Notes: generated from the letters alone by a model not told the origin. A stretch of 64,000 nt of DNA from Mesocentrotus franciscanus (GCA_037976565.1 CP137685.1:23041796-23105795); one strand, 5' to 3'; counted from the stretch's first letter, positions 10,930-22,693 are shown. Made by a program: numbers and translations.

Positions 10930-11548
10930 TGTAATTCCATGCCTCAGTCACACAGTCAGACCACTCCAAACCGACTCCAAGCCGACCGGTTTTCGGCCGT
11001 AGGGTGAAGTATAATTCTCGGTTCGGTCTGGTGTCGGTCTGGTGTCGATCTGGTGTCGGTCTCGGTGGTATGACTGATGACTGATGGTATGACAATACAG
11101 AAGAGGATGCAGTCGTAAAGTTTGATACTTCAGTCACACCGCCAGACCGACTTTAATCCGACCGATTTTTGGCCGTAGGGGGAAGTGTAATTCCCTTTTC
11201 GGTCCGTAGTCTGTCTGGTGTCGGACTGGTGTCGATCTGGTGTCGGTGTCGTTGGTATGACTGATGTATTATGCCATACAGGGATATGAGAATACAGAAG
11301 AGGATGTAGTCGTAAAGTTTGATACTTGATACACACCGCCAGACCGACTTTAAACCGACCGATTTTTGGCCGTAGGGGGAAGTGTAATACCCATTTCGGT
11401 CTGTAGTCTGTCTGGTGTCGGCCTGGTGTCGGCCTGGTGTCTGTCTGGTTTCGGTCTCGTTGATGTGACTGGGGTATTATACCATGCAGGGATACAAGAA
11501 TATAGCAGAGGAGACAGTCGTATGGTATAATGCATATATAGGTTATCA
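10930..11548. repeat. Three-unit tandem repeat with internal short repeats
   Basis: Three diverged units repeat 'agtcacac.g.cagaccgact ... ccgaccg.tttt.ggccgtaggg ... ggtctggtgtcgg'. The ccgaccg/ggccgtaggg landmark recurs near 10982, 11158 and 11357, giving spacings of about 176 and 199 bp. Each unit ends in a nested array of ~11-bp 'cggtctggtgt' repeats. Minus-strand frames (88 and 139 codons) read the repeats as 'PDRHQTDTRP'-type peptides; they track the tandem structure and are not supported as genes. Confidence 0.85.
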
Positions 11549-13216
11549 TGAAAGAAAAGGAAAGTTCTCACAACAACTTACGAGCTGGAAGCCATAAAAG
11601 ATGGGTTTGTTTTAATTTAACTCAATAGTTATAATGACACTTTTGTTCATGGAGGATAATTATAATAGTCCTAAGTACAAGCAGGATTGAAACCTTAGAT
11701 CTTTAGATACTATATAAATTTTCCCTTAGCCACATTGTATTTATCATGGGATACTCCAAAGTTTAACATTTATCTCTGCCAGTGTTAAAAGGGTTTTCAT
11801 GGAGCTACTCAAGACCGGAAATGGGGAAATCTGCAATACCACTGTGGTGTACAAGGCGATCCTTCCGTCAATTGGTGCCTATTGTTTTGAAACAAAATTG
11901 TACGTTTGGCAAATGAGCGACCGTGCAGAGAGGCGGCAAAGCAACCGAATTGTTGAACATAGAACTGTTTGCGTCGGGATGTAGTAAATAGTGCTTGATT
12001 ATGAACCTCTAACTCATCTTTCTTTGATTGTACATATCGTGAAAAAAGTAATAACTTGATTAAGTAATTCATGACAATACTCCTCAACTAATAAATAGCA
12101 CCACTCCCCACCCTCAGCTATTACTTCAATGTTTTGTTTGACTTTCTCATCCCCAAATGAAAAAGAAAAAAAAGAGAAAATTGTGAACAACGAAGAAATC
12201 ATACCAATGTAATTCTGTGCGTGTGTAACCATATAAAAGCCCCCCCCTTTAATCTCTGGAGTATACAATCTGACAGTCGTGACTTAGAACATGTCATGAG
12301 CAGTATTTCATTGTAGCATTTTTATCTTGTAGCATTTTTATATCTCGTAATATTTCCTGTCGGTGAATATTTATTTGTATGTTGATAAAGCGAACATGAT
12401 GCGAATAATTCGTGACAACATTCGCATTCCTAATGTGACCATAATCTATCACTACCATAATGCAGTTTGACAGTTTCTTTATTATGGTTAGTTCTCCAGG
12501 CCGTTCAGGAGATTATTTCGAACACGCATACACTGTACCGCCAGGGATAGGGCATCTTTTGTTGTATATCTTGTCAAATTTCATGATTGAATAAAGGAAA
12601 TGGCACCATTCACATGTCATTTTGACACGCATGGGTGATTGACTTGAATTTGCTATAGATATGAATTTCATCCCCGAATTTGTCAACTGTTTGGCACATT
12701 GATAAAAGTACATATTATTTGCATTGTTGTTTGTGGTATTCAAAAGCAGTATAACAGTTCAGTTCTAGCTTTTGATTTTGTCCCTGTTTTTTCAAAAGCC
12801 TGCATATCGCTGTATGCCTCTTACAGCTAGCATTATTACTGAACTCAACAGATTTTTTTTAAAGGCTTTACAACCTTGTTTTGCAAATAAGCAAGTTATC
12901 TTATATAGTTAATTCTAATCTTGACTTGCCATGTGATGCTTTGGAATATTAATCACACATGTATTATGAGAACATGCTTAAAAATAGAATTGAATAGAGC
13001 TCTACCATACATTCAATTCAACAATAAAAGGTTGATTATCAAAGAAACTACTCGACTACATAGGTTGGCTATGCAGGATGATTGTTGTTCAGCGAAAGTA
13101 AAGTCGAGCGTTGTTTGAATTCGATCAGGCCTCTACCAGGAATAGCATCCATTTTAGTTTCTATTAAAATGTCTAACAAAAGACCTCTTTGAGTCAAAAC
13201 AATTAACCCATTGTGC
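11549..13216. other. unassigned sequence
   Basis: About 1.7 kb. A minus-strand frame at 12513-12743 has protein-like composition (several Cys) but no clear splice acceptor or known domain; it is discussed among the rejected items. Otherwise nothing is recognised. Confidence 0.45.
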
Positions 13217-13594
13217 TTAAAGGCATCGTTTAACAATGTTAAATCTGAGATGCATGGCCCTACGTGTTATCAGTGTCTGCGATATGGTGTAATATTGAAG
13301 CCCTAAAAAAATTGCGCTTCAAAATGATGTGCCTCAAAAAAGTAAAAATCTTTGAGTGACCGGTTTTACCATACTCATTTTCCCCAATAGACTGTAGTGC
13401 TATAAAAACTGTTAGGAAACGAAAAATGAAATTTCGATTTCCGATTATAAATATCTTGATAATCATACAGGCGATCGGCTTGTAAAAGTCAAGGGATTCC
13501 TGACTGACCTAAAGGTTTATAATTATGATTGCAGCATGAGCTAAATCAAGGATTTTGTTTCAGAATCTGAGGCAATGTTACCGAGTCACTTTAA
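13217..13594 (+). mobile_element. Family A element (intact copy)
   Basis: Bounded by TTAA on both sides (13217-13220 and 13591-13594). Starts ttaaaggcatcgtttaacaa and ends gttaccgagtcactttaa. Shared internal strings are 'gcatggccctacgtgttatc', 'gtaaaaatctttgagtgacc', 'ataaatatcttgataatca' and 'gcatgagctaaat'. It is 378 bp with no transposase frame. TTAA borders occur in piggyBac and Kolobok superfamilies; I cannot decide which. Confidence 0.85.
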
Positions 13595-13818
13595 CTTCAA
13601 GCATTGAAAGCACACAACGTTCAATACTCTTGATAAAGGCATTGTTTCTATAGATATGTTCTGTTTTGCAACGACCGCATAATTATGAAACGTGAGATGT
13701 ATGAAAGCTGACGTTCATTATATAATCCCTAATACATTGTAATCTTATTGTTTTATACATGAAATCTCATCACCCAATTATGAGATTCTAATGATCAATG
13801 ATGATTAAGTCAGATCTA
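13595..13818. other. unassigned sequence
   Basis: Short spacer. Nothing recognised. Confidence 0.5.
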
Positions 13819-14099
13819 GGGAGTGTTTCACAAAGACTAAGATCGGCTTTAAGTTGGACTTAACTATGGCAGGCCGTTCATGCCACTGTTTGCTCTCACC
13901 AGTTACTGGCATTGGTCTCTCAAGGGACGTACAAATCATGGTCACAAATCTACAGAATTTACCTTTTTTGATAGTTCATTATTGAAGGAAAAAATATTAT
14001 CTTAAGATCATAATTGAGAGACCAATGATGAGAGCATGAATGGCCTGCCATAGTTAAGTCCAACTTAAAGTCGATCTTAGTCTTTGTGAAACACCCCCC
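13819..14099. mobile_element. MITE with ~55-bp near-perfect TIRs (tgtttcacaaaga family)
   Basis: Left tgtttcacaaagactaagatc...aagttggacttaactatggcaggcc and the reverse complement of the right arm are almost identical over about 55 bp. Both arms start with a G run. Complementarity continues with gagaccaatg blocks further in. The same outer TIR and the 'aagttggacttaac' block appear in the element at 41.08 kb. It is 281 bp and non-coding. Confidence 0.85.
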
Positions 14100-14575
14100 A
14101 GTATTGTAATGGAGTGATATTTTTTGTTCATAGAATGAAAATTAAAGTGTAAATGAGAGAGAGAAGGGGATGGGGAGATGCGATATTTAGTTTATGTCAG
14201 TGGTGGATCTAGGATGGGTATGGGAGGCTGGTGCCCCCAGATCAACTATGAGAATATTTTTAAAGCTACTTGTGTCGCATTAATTGTAACCGCATCTTTT
14301 TTCCTTCTCTTTAATTTTTTTTTTAAAACCCGTCACATAGTTAGGACATCGTAGTCCCACCCCTGTGAAAGGGGGGGGGGCATCCTTCTTTAGACTGAGA
14401 GAGTAATACAAACTTCAAGCTGCTTTGTTGAACTGTAGGTGGTGGTAGCATTAAGTACAGATAAACGGTCAAACTTCAGTTGGAGGAGATAACCTTGTCA
14501 GAATATAGATCACTGGTCGCCCCTCTTCCGCATCAATCAGTGCAGTAGATGATGCATCATCAAACATCCTAATCA
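14100..14575. other. unassigned sequence
   Basis: Contains 'ggtggatctaggatgggta'-style sequence and a G9 run at 14370. No gene supported. Confidence 0.45.
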
Positions 14576-14587
14576 TTCATCAAACTC

Positions 14588-14801
14588 CATTTTCAATTAA
14601 CGCCCAAGGATGAATATCATACATTAAAGTACCGTTCATATATTTTCCCCTAAATAACTGCAAACATGGTGTTTGTGGTGTATTCATTTCTCTCCATTTG
14701 CAAGTCGTGTCATGGGTTCCATCAGAATGCCTGGATTTTGCGCCTCCAAATTGCCGCAGAGAATAATAATGATCATACGATGTTATAGTGAAGGACATTG
14801 C
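14588..14801 (-). CDS. Possible terminal exon of an unrecognised gene
   Basis: The minus strand shows a plausible 3' splice site, 'gaattatgtttcag|gcaatg', with a branch-like ttctgat about 30 bases upstream. It opens a frame of about 70 codons that ends at a TGA. The predicted peptide starts AMSFTITSYDHYYSLRQFGG, has balanced composition and two Cys, and is not built from any repeat family of this window. I recognise no domain. There is no polyadenylation signal soon after the stop and I cannot identify an upstream partner exon, so this may be chance. It is the best coding candidate in the window. Confidence 0.25.
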
Positions 14802-14810
14802 CTGAAACAT

Positions 14811-15786
14811 AATTCATTTCAACATCCAATCAGAAATAAAAATTGCACTTGACAACTGCTTAATAGGGCAAACATTTCGAAATCGGCAAAAGAGTGGCAG
14901 TTGAGAGTCTATATATAGCAGATTTAACTGTCATTTGTGCAGTAATTGAAAAGAAACTACAGTGCAGAGTGCAGAGTGCAGAATGAAATCTGAGAAAAGA
15001 CACTTACATAGCGTCGTAAGTATAGTCAATATTGAGTAGATACTTAGGTCGTCGACCCAACTCCGGGGTTCAAACGCAGTAACGTTTCATATGATACGGA
15101 GACTGACCCCCACACACACACACACACATGACCCTTGGTGGTGCCAAGAAAGCAATTGGTATGACTATGTCATTAATAACAATACAAAACAACGACAACG
15201 TTACATTTATATAGCGCACAATAATTACAATGTAATTGTCTATGCGGTTTACATTATAAACCTGGAGAACATAAACATAATACACACAAATAAAAAGGGA
15301 TTTTAAAAAATGCTTTGAAGTCCGTCTGCACTAGTTTGGCCAGGAGGGATTAGACCACCCAGCGTGGTCACTGACAGGTGGTTATCTCATCAACTCAGCT
15401 CTCAATTAGCATAAGAAAAAGAGGATCATGGGGGACCAACAGGCACCGCTTAGGCATTGTTTTCTATATAGAGGGAGCAAGTAGCTACAAGTAGTGTAGT
15501 GGGGCTTTAAGGGGTTTCTTATAAGTATCAAGAGAATATAATTATATTCATCATTATTATGGGTAGAGAATTTCACAGAGCAGGAGCTGACGCCATGAAT
15601 GAAGGAATGGTTACATTATGTATTCATGTTTACAGGGCTTACAGCCAGAAGATGTGATGATGATCGAATAGTACGTATTATCATTATTTTATAGATACTC
15701 AGAATGCATTAGATTCATAAAATGACTTCTAGTTTCTAGTACGTTCCTCGTTCAGTGAATTGAAAGTTTCGAATCGTTATCAGATT
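14811..15786. other. unassigned sequence with SINE tail fragment
   Basis: Holds a (CA)n run at 15111-15128 and, at about 15190-15262, a minus-strand SINE-tail-like stretch ('tttatatagcgcacaataatt ... atgcggtttaca') resembling those at 45.4 and 60.9 kb. Nothing coding is supported. Confidence 0.5.
15190..15262 (-). mobile_element. SINE 3'-tail fragment
   Basis: The 'ttatatagcgc ... gcggtttaca' pattern, about 50 bp apart, matches the tail of the full SINE at 20.78 kb in reverse orientation. No tRNA-like head can be attached with confidence. Confidence 0.5.
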
Positions 15787-16173
15787 TTAAAGGCATTGTT
15801 TAACAATGTTAAATCTGAGATGCATGGCCCTACGTGTTATCAGTGTCTGTATTTATGGTGTAATATTGAAGCTCTAACAAAATTGCGCTTCACAAAATTA
15901 TGAAGTGCCTCAAAAAAGTAAAAATCTTTGAGTGACCGGTTTTTACCATACTCATTTTCCCAAATAGACTGTAGTGTTGTAAAAACCGTCAGGAAAACGA
16001 AAAAATGAAATTTCGATTTCCAATCATAAATATCTTGATAATCAGACAGGCAATCGGCTTTTAAAAGTCATGGGATTCCTGACTGGCCTAAAGGTTTATA
16101 ATTATGATTGCAGCATGAGCTAAATCCAGGATTTTGTTTCAGAATCTGAGGCGATCTTACCGAGTCACTTTAA
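15787..16173 (+). mobile_element. Family A element (second intact copy)
   Basis: TTAA at both ends (15787-15790, 16170-16173). Starts ttaaaggcattgtttaacaa and ends ttaccgagtcactttaa. It is close to the copy at 13.2 kb across the whole 387 bp, in the same orientation and 2.6 kb away. Confidence 0.85.
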
Positions 16174-16550
16174 GGCTTTTTTTTGTTTTTACATCAATAT
16201 ATTTATAAGTACACACGTCGAAAGAAATTGTTGTAGTGAATTTCGGAGGAAAGACATGGACGTGTGCGTCTCTCCATTTTGTCTGGTAATCCTGCTCTTA
16301 AAAACGCTATATATATTGCATTGTGCATAAAACCCAAAGTGCAGTACCTTGTAGGGGCTAATCATTTTCAATATTTAAACGGAATACCGATGATTGGAGG
16401 TAAAATGTTTTTTTGTTTGATCAAGAATTTGATGTAAATAAGCAACCTGCTCGTGATTTGTGTGTCTGTTTGCCCAACCTTTTTAATGTTAATATTTATT
16501 CAGCCAGTGAAGATAAGGCCGGTATGGTGTGCATATATCAAGGTCCGTCA
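16174..16550. other. unassigned sequence
   Basis: Spacer of about 380 bp. A 60-codon minus frame at 16189-16371 has no recognisable content. Confidence 0.45.
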
Positions 16551-16825
16551 TGTCTGTTTCTATAGAAAGCTACGTGGTTTCATTCAGTAGATTGTAATGA
16601 ACATGCCCTTTGATCAAACAAAAAATCACTTCAAAACAGGAAACGGCTGGTGAGGATTTTATATTTTGTCAGAATCGTTTTTTTTTAAATTGATTGTGTG
16701 TATGTCTGTTTCCCGATAGAAAACTGCATGATTTCATTCAATAGATTGTTATGAACATTCTTTAAAATCAAACAAATCACTACAAAGTTGGAAACGACTA
16801 GTAAGGATTTACTTTCTAAACTTTG
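16551..16825 (+). repeat. Old two-copy tandem duplication, period ~152 bp
   Basis: The unit 'tgtctgtttc..atagaaa.ct.c.tg.tttcattca.tagattgt.atgaacat' starts at 16551 and again at 16703. It continues to 'aatcact.caaa..gaaacg.ct.gt.aggattt' in both copies. Divergence is substantial, so the duplication is old. Confidence 0.7.
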
Positions 16826-16839
16826 AACATATTTTGAGT

Positions 16840-17078
16840 GCCGGTGTCGTGGTGTATTGGTTCATTCACTTGAATCTCAATCCAAGGGTTGAGGGTCCGA
16901 AATCCAGTCCGGCATTTGCGTCTTTGGGCAAGACTTTAATCCACATTTGCCACTCTCCACTCAGGTGTTCAATAAGTACTTGACAGGATTTATTTCTTGA
17001 AATTCATTGTGTGCTGATTACTGCTACCAGAGCTAAAGCCGGGGTAATGATATCTAAACATCTTTGGAAGCGCATATA
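16840..17078 (+). mobile_element. tRNA-derived SINE
   Basis: Head 'ccggtgtcgtggtgtattggttcattcact' with a degenerate B-box (gggtccgaaatcc), then 'tttgggcaagactttaatcc', 'catttgccactc' and a tail containing 'gccggggtaatgatatctaa ... gaagcgcatatata'. It is a diverged full-length copy in plus orientation. Confidence 0.8.
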
Positions 17079-17124
17079 TATAGGGACGTTATATCATATT
17101 ATGCGCATTACATGATCGGTTTAG

Positions 17125-17300
17125 TATTATTACTATTATTATTATTGTTAATACTAATAATAACAACAACAACAACAATAATAATAATATTTAATAATAT
17201 AATGATAATAATTATGATAATAATAATGACAATAATAATAAAATTAAAAAAAACAATAATAATTATTATTATTATTAATATAAATATTATTAATATGACT
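17125..17300 (+). repeat. (ATT/AAT)n array
   Basis: About 175 bp of interrupted ATT, AAC and AAT triplets. It follows the SINE tail closely and may have expanded from it. Poly-Ile frames here are artefacts. Confidence 0.9.
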
Positions 17301-18084
17301 ATCATTACTATATTTTGGAAAACAACAGCTAGACATGATGAACTTAATCTAATTTGAAGGCTTTGTTATGCTCAAAAAAATACTTCGATTTATTGAGAAA
17401 TAATACAGAAACTTTAGTTGAGATTAAAGGATCAAATTGAATCTGATCAATTTTGTGCACCGCTACAAATTTGTAAAGTTACAACATGTTAGCAGCGGGT
17501 TATTGTGGATGTTTATGGATTGACAATGATGTTTAAGCGCTACTATTTCCTCTGTGATTATTTGAACAATGATTCGGAAGGCCAAATGAAAATGAAGCCG
17601 CTATTAGCTGAACAATGGGGCTTAAATAGCAACAGTATTTAAAGGATAAGCGGGACAATAAAATCTCAACTCCAATGCCCAGTCATCCATGCTATGTCTC
17701 TTATTGCGAATGGTTATACGGATATGTTAGGCTGGCCAAGAAATTTCCCAGGAGTGAGGTTGAAAAGATGAATTGGTATGGATTCGTAATTAATTGACAT
17801 AGGAAGCCCTATGTGAACTGAGAATGTTTTTTACAGGTTGTATTTTAGAAAGTGTAATCTTCATCCCTGTTTTGTATAAAAAAGAAGAAAACAATCTATA
17901 TACAAATAAAGTGGGAGTTGTACAATTGTTTGTATTGTATCTCACAAAATTGGCAACGCCATGACATCGATTATTATGCTGATTTTTTTTTCTCCAAAGT
18001 TTCTAAACCGCTTTAATCCTGCCAGTACCTAAATATTAAGAGTTACAAGATATTTATTTTATTCAGGAGATCTCACAATAATCA
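17301..18084. other. unassigned sequence
   Basis: About 780 bp of AT-rich sequence. Nothing supported. Confidence 0.5.
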
Positions 18085-18403
18085 ACATCGCTATCATCAT
18101 CAACGTCATCACCATTGCCATCAATATCGTCGTCATCATCACCATCATTACATCATCACCATCATCACCATCATCATCATCATCATCATCATCATCACCA
18201 CCATCATCATAACCACCACCACCATCATCATAACAATCATCATAATAACCATCACCAATACCATTATCATCAACATCATCATTACCATCATCATCACCAC
18301 CACGACCATCATCTTAACAATCATCATAATAACCGTCACCAATACCATTATCATCAACATCATCATTACCATTATCATCACCACCACCACCATCATCATT
18401 ACC

Positions 18404-18434
<31 letters not shown>

Positions 18435-18668
18435 CCACCACCATCATCATAACAATCATCATAATTACCATCATCATTACCACCATCATCACCACCAATC
18501 ACCATCATCACCACCATCATCATCACCATCAGCACCACCATCATCCTAACAATCATTATAATTACCATCATCATCACCCCCACCACCATCATCATCACCA
18601 CCACCACCACCATCATCATCATCACCACCACCACCATCATAACAATCATCATAATTACCATCATCATC
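18085..18668 (+). repeat. (CAT/CAC)n trinucleotide array
   Basis: About 580 bp of CAT, CAC and AAC triplets. A ~120-bp higher-order unit ('cataataaccatcaccaata ... catcatcttaacaatcat') is visible twice near 18230-18360. Long poly-His (plus) and poly-Met/Val (minus) frames are artefacts of the triplet periodicity. Confidence 0.95.
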
Positions 18669-19107
18669 TTTTACGATAAAATTGAAATCAACCTCCCACG
18701 AAAGTGACGAAACGAAGATCTGAGTAGGCCTATTGGTTCGGTAAAGTAACTTTCATTGTTTTGTTTTATATATTAATGTCAAAACGTGTCTGACACTTCC
18801 CTTTCTATTTCTCAAAGTGTGTTACCATATTATTAAACATGATTATTCTTTACCCCTAAATTATCCGTACCTGTTATACATCTCCCTGTACGTGCACCTG
18901 TTCTAATTTGATCCTCGTAGTTAAAACCAGTCTATGCAGACATAATGTTCTGTAAAGCTTCGATTAAGAATACTGGAGGGAAACCAAATATTATATTATC
19001 AAGTATTTACAGTGCATGTAGCAGTACGATGTCGAGTTGTCGCCCATGTTTACCCTTTTTAAAAGAGAGGATGGTTTCTAGAAATGATGGAAACTGTGGA
19101 GGTGTCG
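18669..19107. other. unassigned sequence
   Basis: About 440 bp. Nothing recognised. Confidence 0.5.
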
Positions 19108-19262
19108 TCACTGTCGTGGTGTAGTGGTTCATGCACCGGACTCTCAATTCAAGGGTTGAGGGTTCGAATCCCAGCCCGGCACTTACATCTATTGGCAAGA
19201 CATGAATCCACATTTGCCACTCTCAACCCAGCTAGGTGTAAATAAAGCCCAGTTATTATAAA
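19108..19262 (+). mobile_element. tRNA-derived SINE, 3' truncated
   Basis: Head 'ctgtcgtggtgtagtggttc' (A-box region) and a consensus B-box gggttcgaatccc, then 'ggcaagacatgaatccacat', 'ttgccactctcaaccca'. The characteristic tail is missing. It is a good example of the family's tRNA-like region. Confidence 0.85.
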
Positions 19263-20779
19263 TTAAATTCATAGAATGGAATGGAATACACGTTCATCTG
19301 CTGAAGTAATTTCATAGATTTTTTTTTTTTTTTTTAATTTTTTTTTTTTACTACAGCCGTTTAATTAAGACATCGGGGTGGTGGGGACTATATGAGAGAA
19401 AACGCAATTATATGAAGAAGACAAAAATGTGGAAAAAAGGAAATGTTGCTTTTATTAACTTTGTTCTCTCACATATATATGATGTTGCCTTGTTTACGTG
19501 TCTCCGATGTATTACTGGCAGTTCATACTGTAGAGAGTGCGTGATGACCAGTGAGGAATATACCATAAAATATTTCCACGAAGAGACTCCGAAGTTTGGC
19601 GGCAAGATCAATTGACTGGATAAGAGTCAAAAAGCATGACAGCCACTTCATTAAAGTGTCGCTAATTGCTATTATCGACACTGGAGTGTCTATTGTTAAT
19701 AACCCTAAACTCATTATCCGCCGAATACTAATTAGTTCATCTCATTAAATCCTACCTAACTGGCTAACAGCTAACACAGTGGTTTATTAATAGGCTTACC
19801 CGTACACATCCCAAAATGACATGCGTCGTTATCACAAAGTCAAATTTGATCTCCATAGTGTATAACAAGTCAGATTTGGGGGGTATTAGAATTAATATAT
19901 TAGAAAAATTAAGATTTATACTGCCATTTTTTAACTGGCCATATCTATATCCCCGTTAATCCTGTGCATTTATGCCACGTCTCGGACTGTGCATGAAAGC
20001 AAGTGCACTCGACCCGTCAGGATATAGCCTATACACAGTGGTAGTATTGTAATACTTATTTAGACAGTCGTCCCTTTTTATCGTGAGGCTATTTGTGTTT
20101 GTTGTAGAGGGGATGGCCAAGCTTTCATGCCAGCTCTTGAGTTAAGTGAACTACATGTACTCGTATTGGATTAACTGCATTAATGGCCGGTTGGATTGCA
20201 GAGGTAAACATGGAGTCGTCTGCAAGAAATCACGGAAGGGTTTAGGAGCTATAGATGGCTGTCAAATGAAATGGTAAAAATGATGCCCTACTCAGGCGCA
20301 CATATGAGACGATGGGATCAGAGTGACGTTGGCATGGGAAATGTCTTTCGATCGCAAGATGGAGTGTATTTGATTTTATTATTAAACGTTTTCTTTTAAG
20401 AAATAACGATGTTACGAGGTGTATGCACAAACAGGAACTAAGAAAAGACTTGACAGATTTAGATAAGATATTAAAAATACTGTGATTTAGATAAGATACG
20501 AAATAATGAGTATAATATTATTGTATGATTTTTGTATGCTTTCCTTCTAGTTTCTGATGATGATGCTAATATGATAAAAGATGTTAAGGATATTGCTCAT
20601 TGGTGTTATATTATTAAAAGTGATATGATAATAAATATGATAAAAGGAAAACGTACTAGTGATTTAGTTTTTATATATCGAGAACTGAGTAATATACATG
20701 TACATATACATATCTTAGAAGAAAAACAAATCTTCAAAACTGTCAATAAATATTTATCATTTGTATGGGTGTCTTTTGA
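19263..20779. other. unassigned sequence with poly-T
   Basis: T-rich runs lie at 19319-19350. Open frames at 19412-19615 and 20532-20786 lack recognisable domains. About 1.5 kb without a supported gene. Confidence 0.5.
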
Positions 20780-21122
20780 GTACTAGTATCGTAGTCGAGT
20801 GGTTTAAGCACTTGACTGGAAATGCAAAGGTCGTGGTTCGATCCCTGACACGGCACTTATATCCTTTGACAAGGCATTAATCTACATTTGCCACTCAATA
20901 CCCAAGAGAGAAATGAGGACCCGGTAGGATGACGAAAGCATTTGTGTTAGTAATTGCCTATGCCCTCACGGTGTGCATATGGTAGGAATACTCCCCAGGG
21001 AGTGGAGATGGTGCACATTGTGCACGAATGAATCCGATGACCGGGGTAATAATATCTGTAAAGCGCTTAGTTAGAGACGGTATTCCGTATTAAGCGCTAT
21101 ATAAATCCAGTGTATTATTATT
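20780..21122 (+). mobile_element. Full-length tRNA-derived SINE with hairpin tail
   Basis: Head 'agtatcgtagtcgagtggtt' and B-box ggttcgatccc, body 'tttgacaaggcattaatcta', 'atttgccactc', then 'ctccccagggagtggagatg', 'gcacattgtgcac', 'ccggggtaataatatctg', and a tail hairpin 'taaagcgctta ... attaagcgctatataaat' ending in TTA repeats. It is the most complete copy and the reference for the fragments at 15.2, 45.4 and 60.9 kb. Confidence 0.85.
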
Positions 21123-21187
21123 ACTATAAGTATAACGTAGAAATATAAATCCAGTGTATTATTATTACTATAAGTATAACGTAGAAT
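21104..21187 (+). repeat. Short tandem duplication at SINE tail (~42 bp x2)
   Basis: 'taaatccagtgtattattat' plus 'tactataagtataacgtaga' occurs twice in tandem, immediately at the SINE 3' end. Confidence 0.85.
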
Positions 21188-21775
21188 ATTATCTGAATCG
21201 TATACACCAACTAGTTCACAACAATCCATGCTTGCCATACATACAACCATAGAGGGTTGTTTTGATCCATTGTGATATGTAGAGCAGCGTCGAAGATTGA
21301 CAGACATGGCTTAGAGAAGGATCAGTGTTACATATATCATTCCCACGAGTGTGATTTGAACTTGAACCTGTTAGCAATATTTGTCGTCCTGCTGTTTGTG
21401 ATGAATACCCTACACCAGAACTATATTGACCGCTAACCGCACTGAAAGTAAGTATATAGGGGTGTCATATAAAGTCCCATATGATAGGTATTAGGTGCAG
21501 TCATCGAAATCTAGCAGGTAGGTCGTCTACTATGGACCCTTGTTTGGTTGTTCACCTGTCTGCAGGTGCTCTCTGCCACATTTCTATGATGTTTATGATG
21601 TTGGTTTGAATTAAAAAAATTGTTTTACCATAATATATTGGAAATCTTTTACCCCGACAGTTGCAATGACGTACACCTCTCATACAGGAGTAACCCATAT
21701 AGAGGCCTACACACTGTTGTTACTATCATCAATATTAATTGCACTATAATTTGTTCTAAATTGAGATTACTTGAG
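21188..21775. other. unassigned sequence
   Basis: About 590 bp. Nothing recognised. Confidence 0.5.
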
Positions 21776-22072
21776 AGGGTGGTAGAGAGAGAGGGAGAGA
21801 GAAAGAGAGAAAGGGTGAAGGAGGCGTTTGGGAGAGACGGGGGAATCATAATATTCGCTGGTATACTCGTGCGCTAATTTTTCAAGGGCAGTCACAGAGA
21901 GAGAGAGAGAGAGGAAAAAAAAAGGAGAAAGAGAGGGGGAGGGGCGCATTTGGGAGAAACTGGGAGAGATACGTTCAAGTAGAGAGAAAGAGAGAGAGAG
22001 AAGGGGGCGACGCATAATATTACTTAGGTTTACCCCCGCTTTTCAAGGGCAGTCAGAGCGAGGGGGGATGGG

Positions 22073-22103
<31 letters not shown>

Positions 22104-22108
22104 CGGGT
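21776..22108 (+). repeat. Purine (GA)-rich region with three repeated blocks
   Basis: Three GA-rich tracts are separated by similar sequence: 'tttttcaagggcagtcacagagag' near 21878, 'cgcttttcaagggcagtcag' near 22037, and 'tttgggagaaactgggagaga' / 'tttgggagagacggggg' upstream. This is a degenerate ~130-150-bp tandem repeat around the microsatellites. Ser/Leu-rich minus frames are artefacts. Confidence 0.75.
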
Positions 22109-22384
22109 GGGAGAGATGACATTCATTAGTGTTATCCATTAGCAAACTAGCTTTTAATGCATGTTTGATTAAACCCCGTTCGAGAGCATACACTAATAAG
22201 TCTGTCTACCTGTCTAATAAAAGAGCTTTAATGTTTACTCAATAACACAGAGCTACTTGATTACACACAGTAAGCATGTATAAAGCGATTTTCTTTAACA
22301 TAATGCAGTCAGATTTACCGAGTGACTTATCTGGTTGATTTCATGTTAATTTAGTTTGTTTGTTTTACCCGACTGCTAAGAAAG

Positions 22385-22548
22385 CATGTGTAAGCTTGTA
22401 AGTAAACAGCCAGGGGACTGACGGCTTCAAGTCATCTCCGAGGGACTTGGTATTGAGGACGAATCATTAATGCCTTAACTCTTACGAGGGCACTAGCGCA
22501 TCGACTTGGTTTCGAACCCGGAACTTCCCGGCTACGAGACCACTGCTC

Positions 22549-22556
<8 letters not shown>
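22385..22556 (-). mobile_element. tRNA-derived SINE of a second type
   Basis: Minus strand: 'gagcagtggtctcgtagccg' head, B-box gggttcgaaacc, then a core 'gagatgacttgaagccgtca' followed by gtcccctgg. That core resembles the one in the SINEs at 40.6 and 61.8 kb (ggatggtgacgttaaagg ... cggtcccc). It is adjacent to an (ATA)n array. Confidence 0.65.
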
Positions 22557-22581
<25 letters not shown>

Positions 22582-22591
22582 TGCTATAATG

Positions 22592-22628
<37 letters not shown>

Positions 22629-22630
22629 AA

Positions 22631-22693
<63 letters not shown>

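Noticed and set aside
11130..11549. 139-codon frame with repeated PDRHQTDTRP-like peptide
   Set aside because: Tracks a tandem DNA repeat; the units are not in constant frame and flanks are not genic.
12513..12743. 76-codon minus frame with several Cys and complex composition
   Set aside because: No convincing splice acceptor, no recognised domain and no partner exon; could be chance in AT-rich sequence. A homology search would decide.
18115..18549. Poly-His protein of 144 codons
   Set aside because: CAT/CAC microsatellite; frames are open on both strands for the same reason.
19108..19180. Possible tRNA gene with a good B-box
   Set aside because: No complete cloverleaf or acceptor pairing; the body continues into a SINE shared by many copies.
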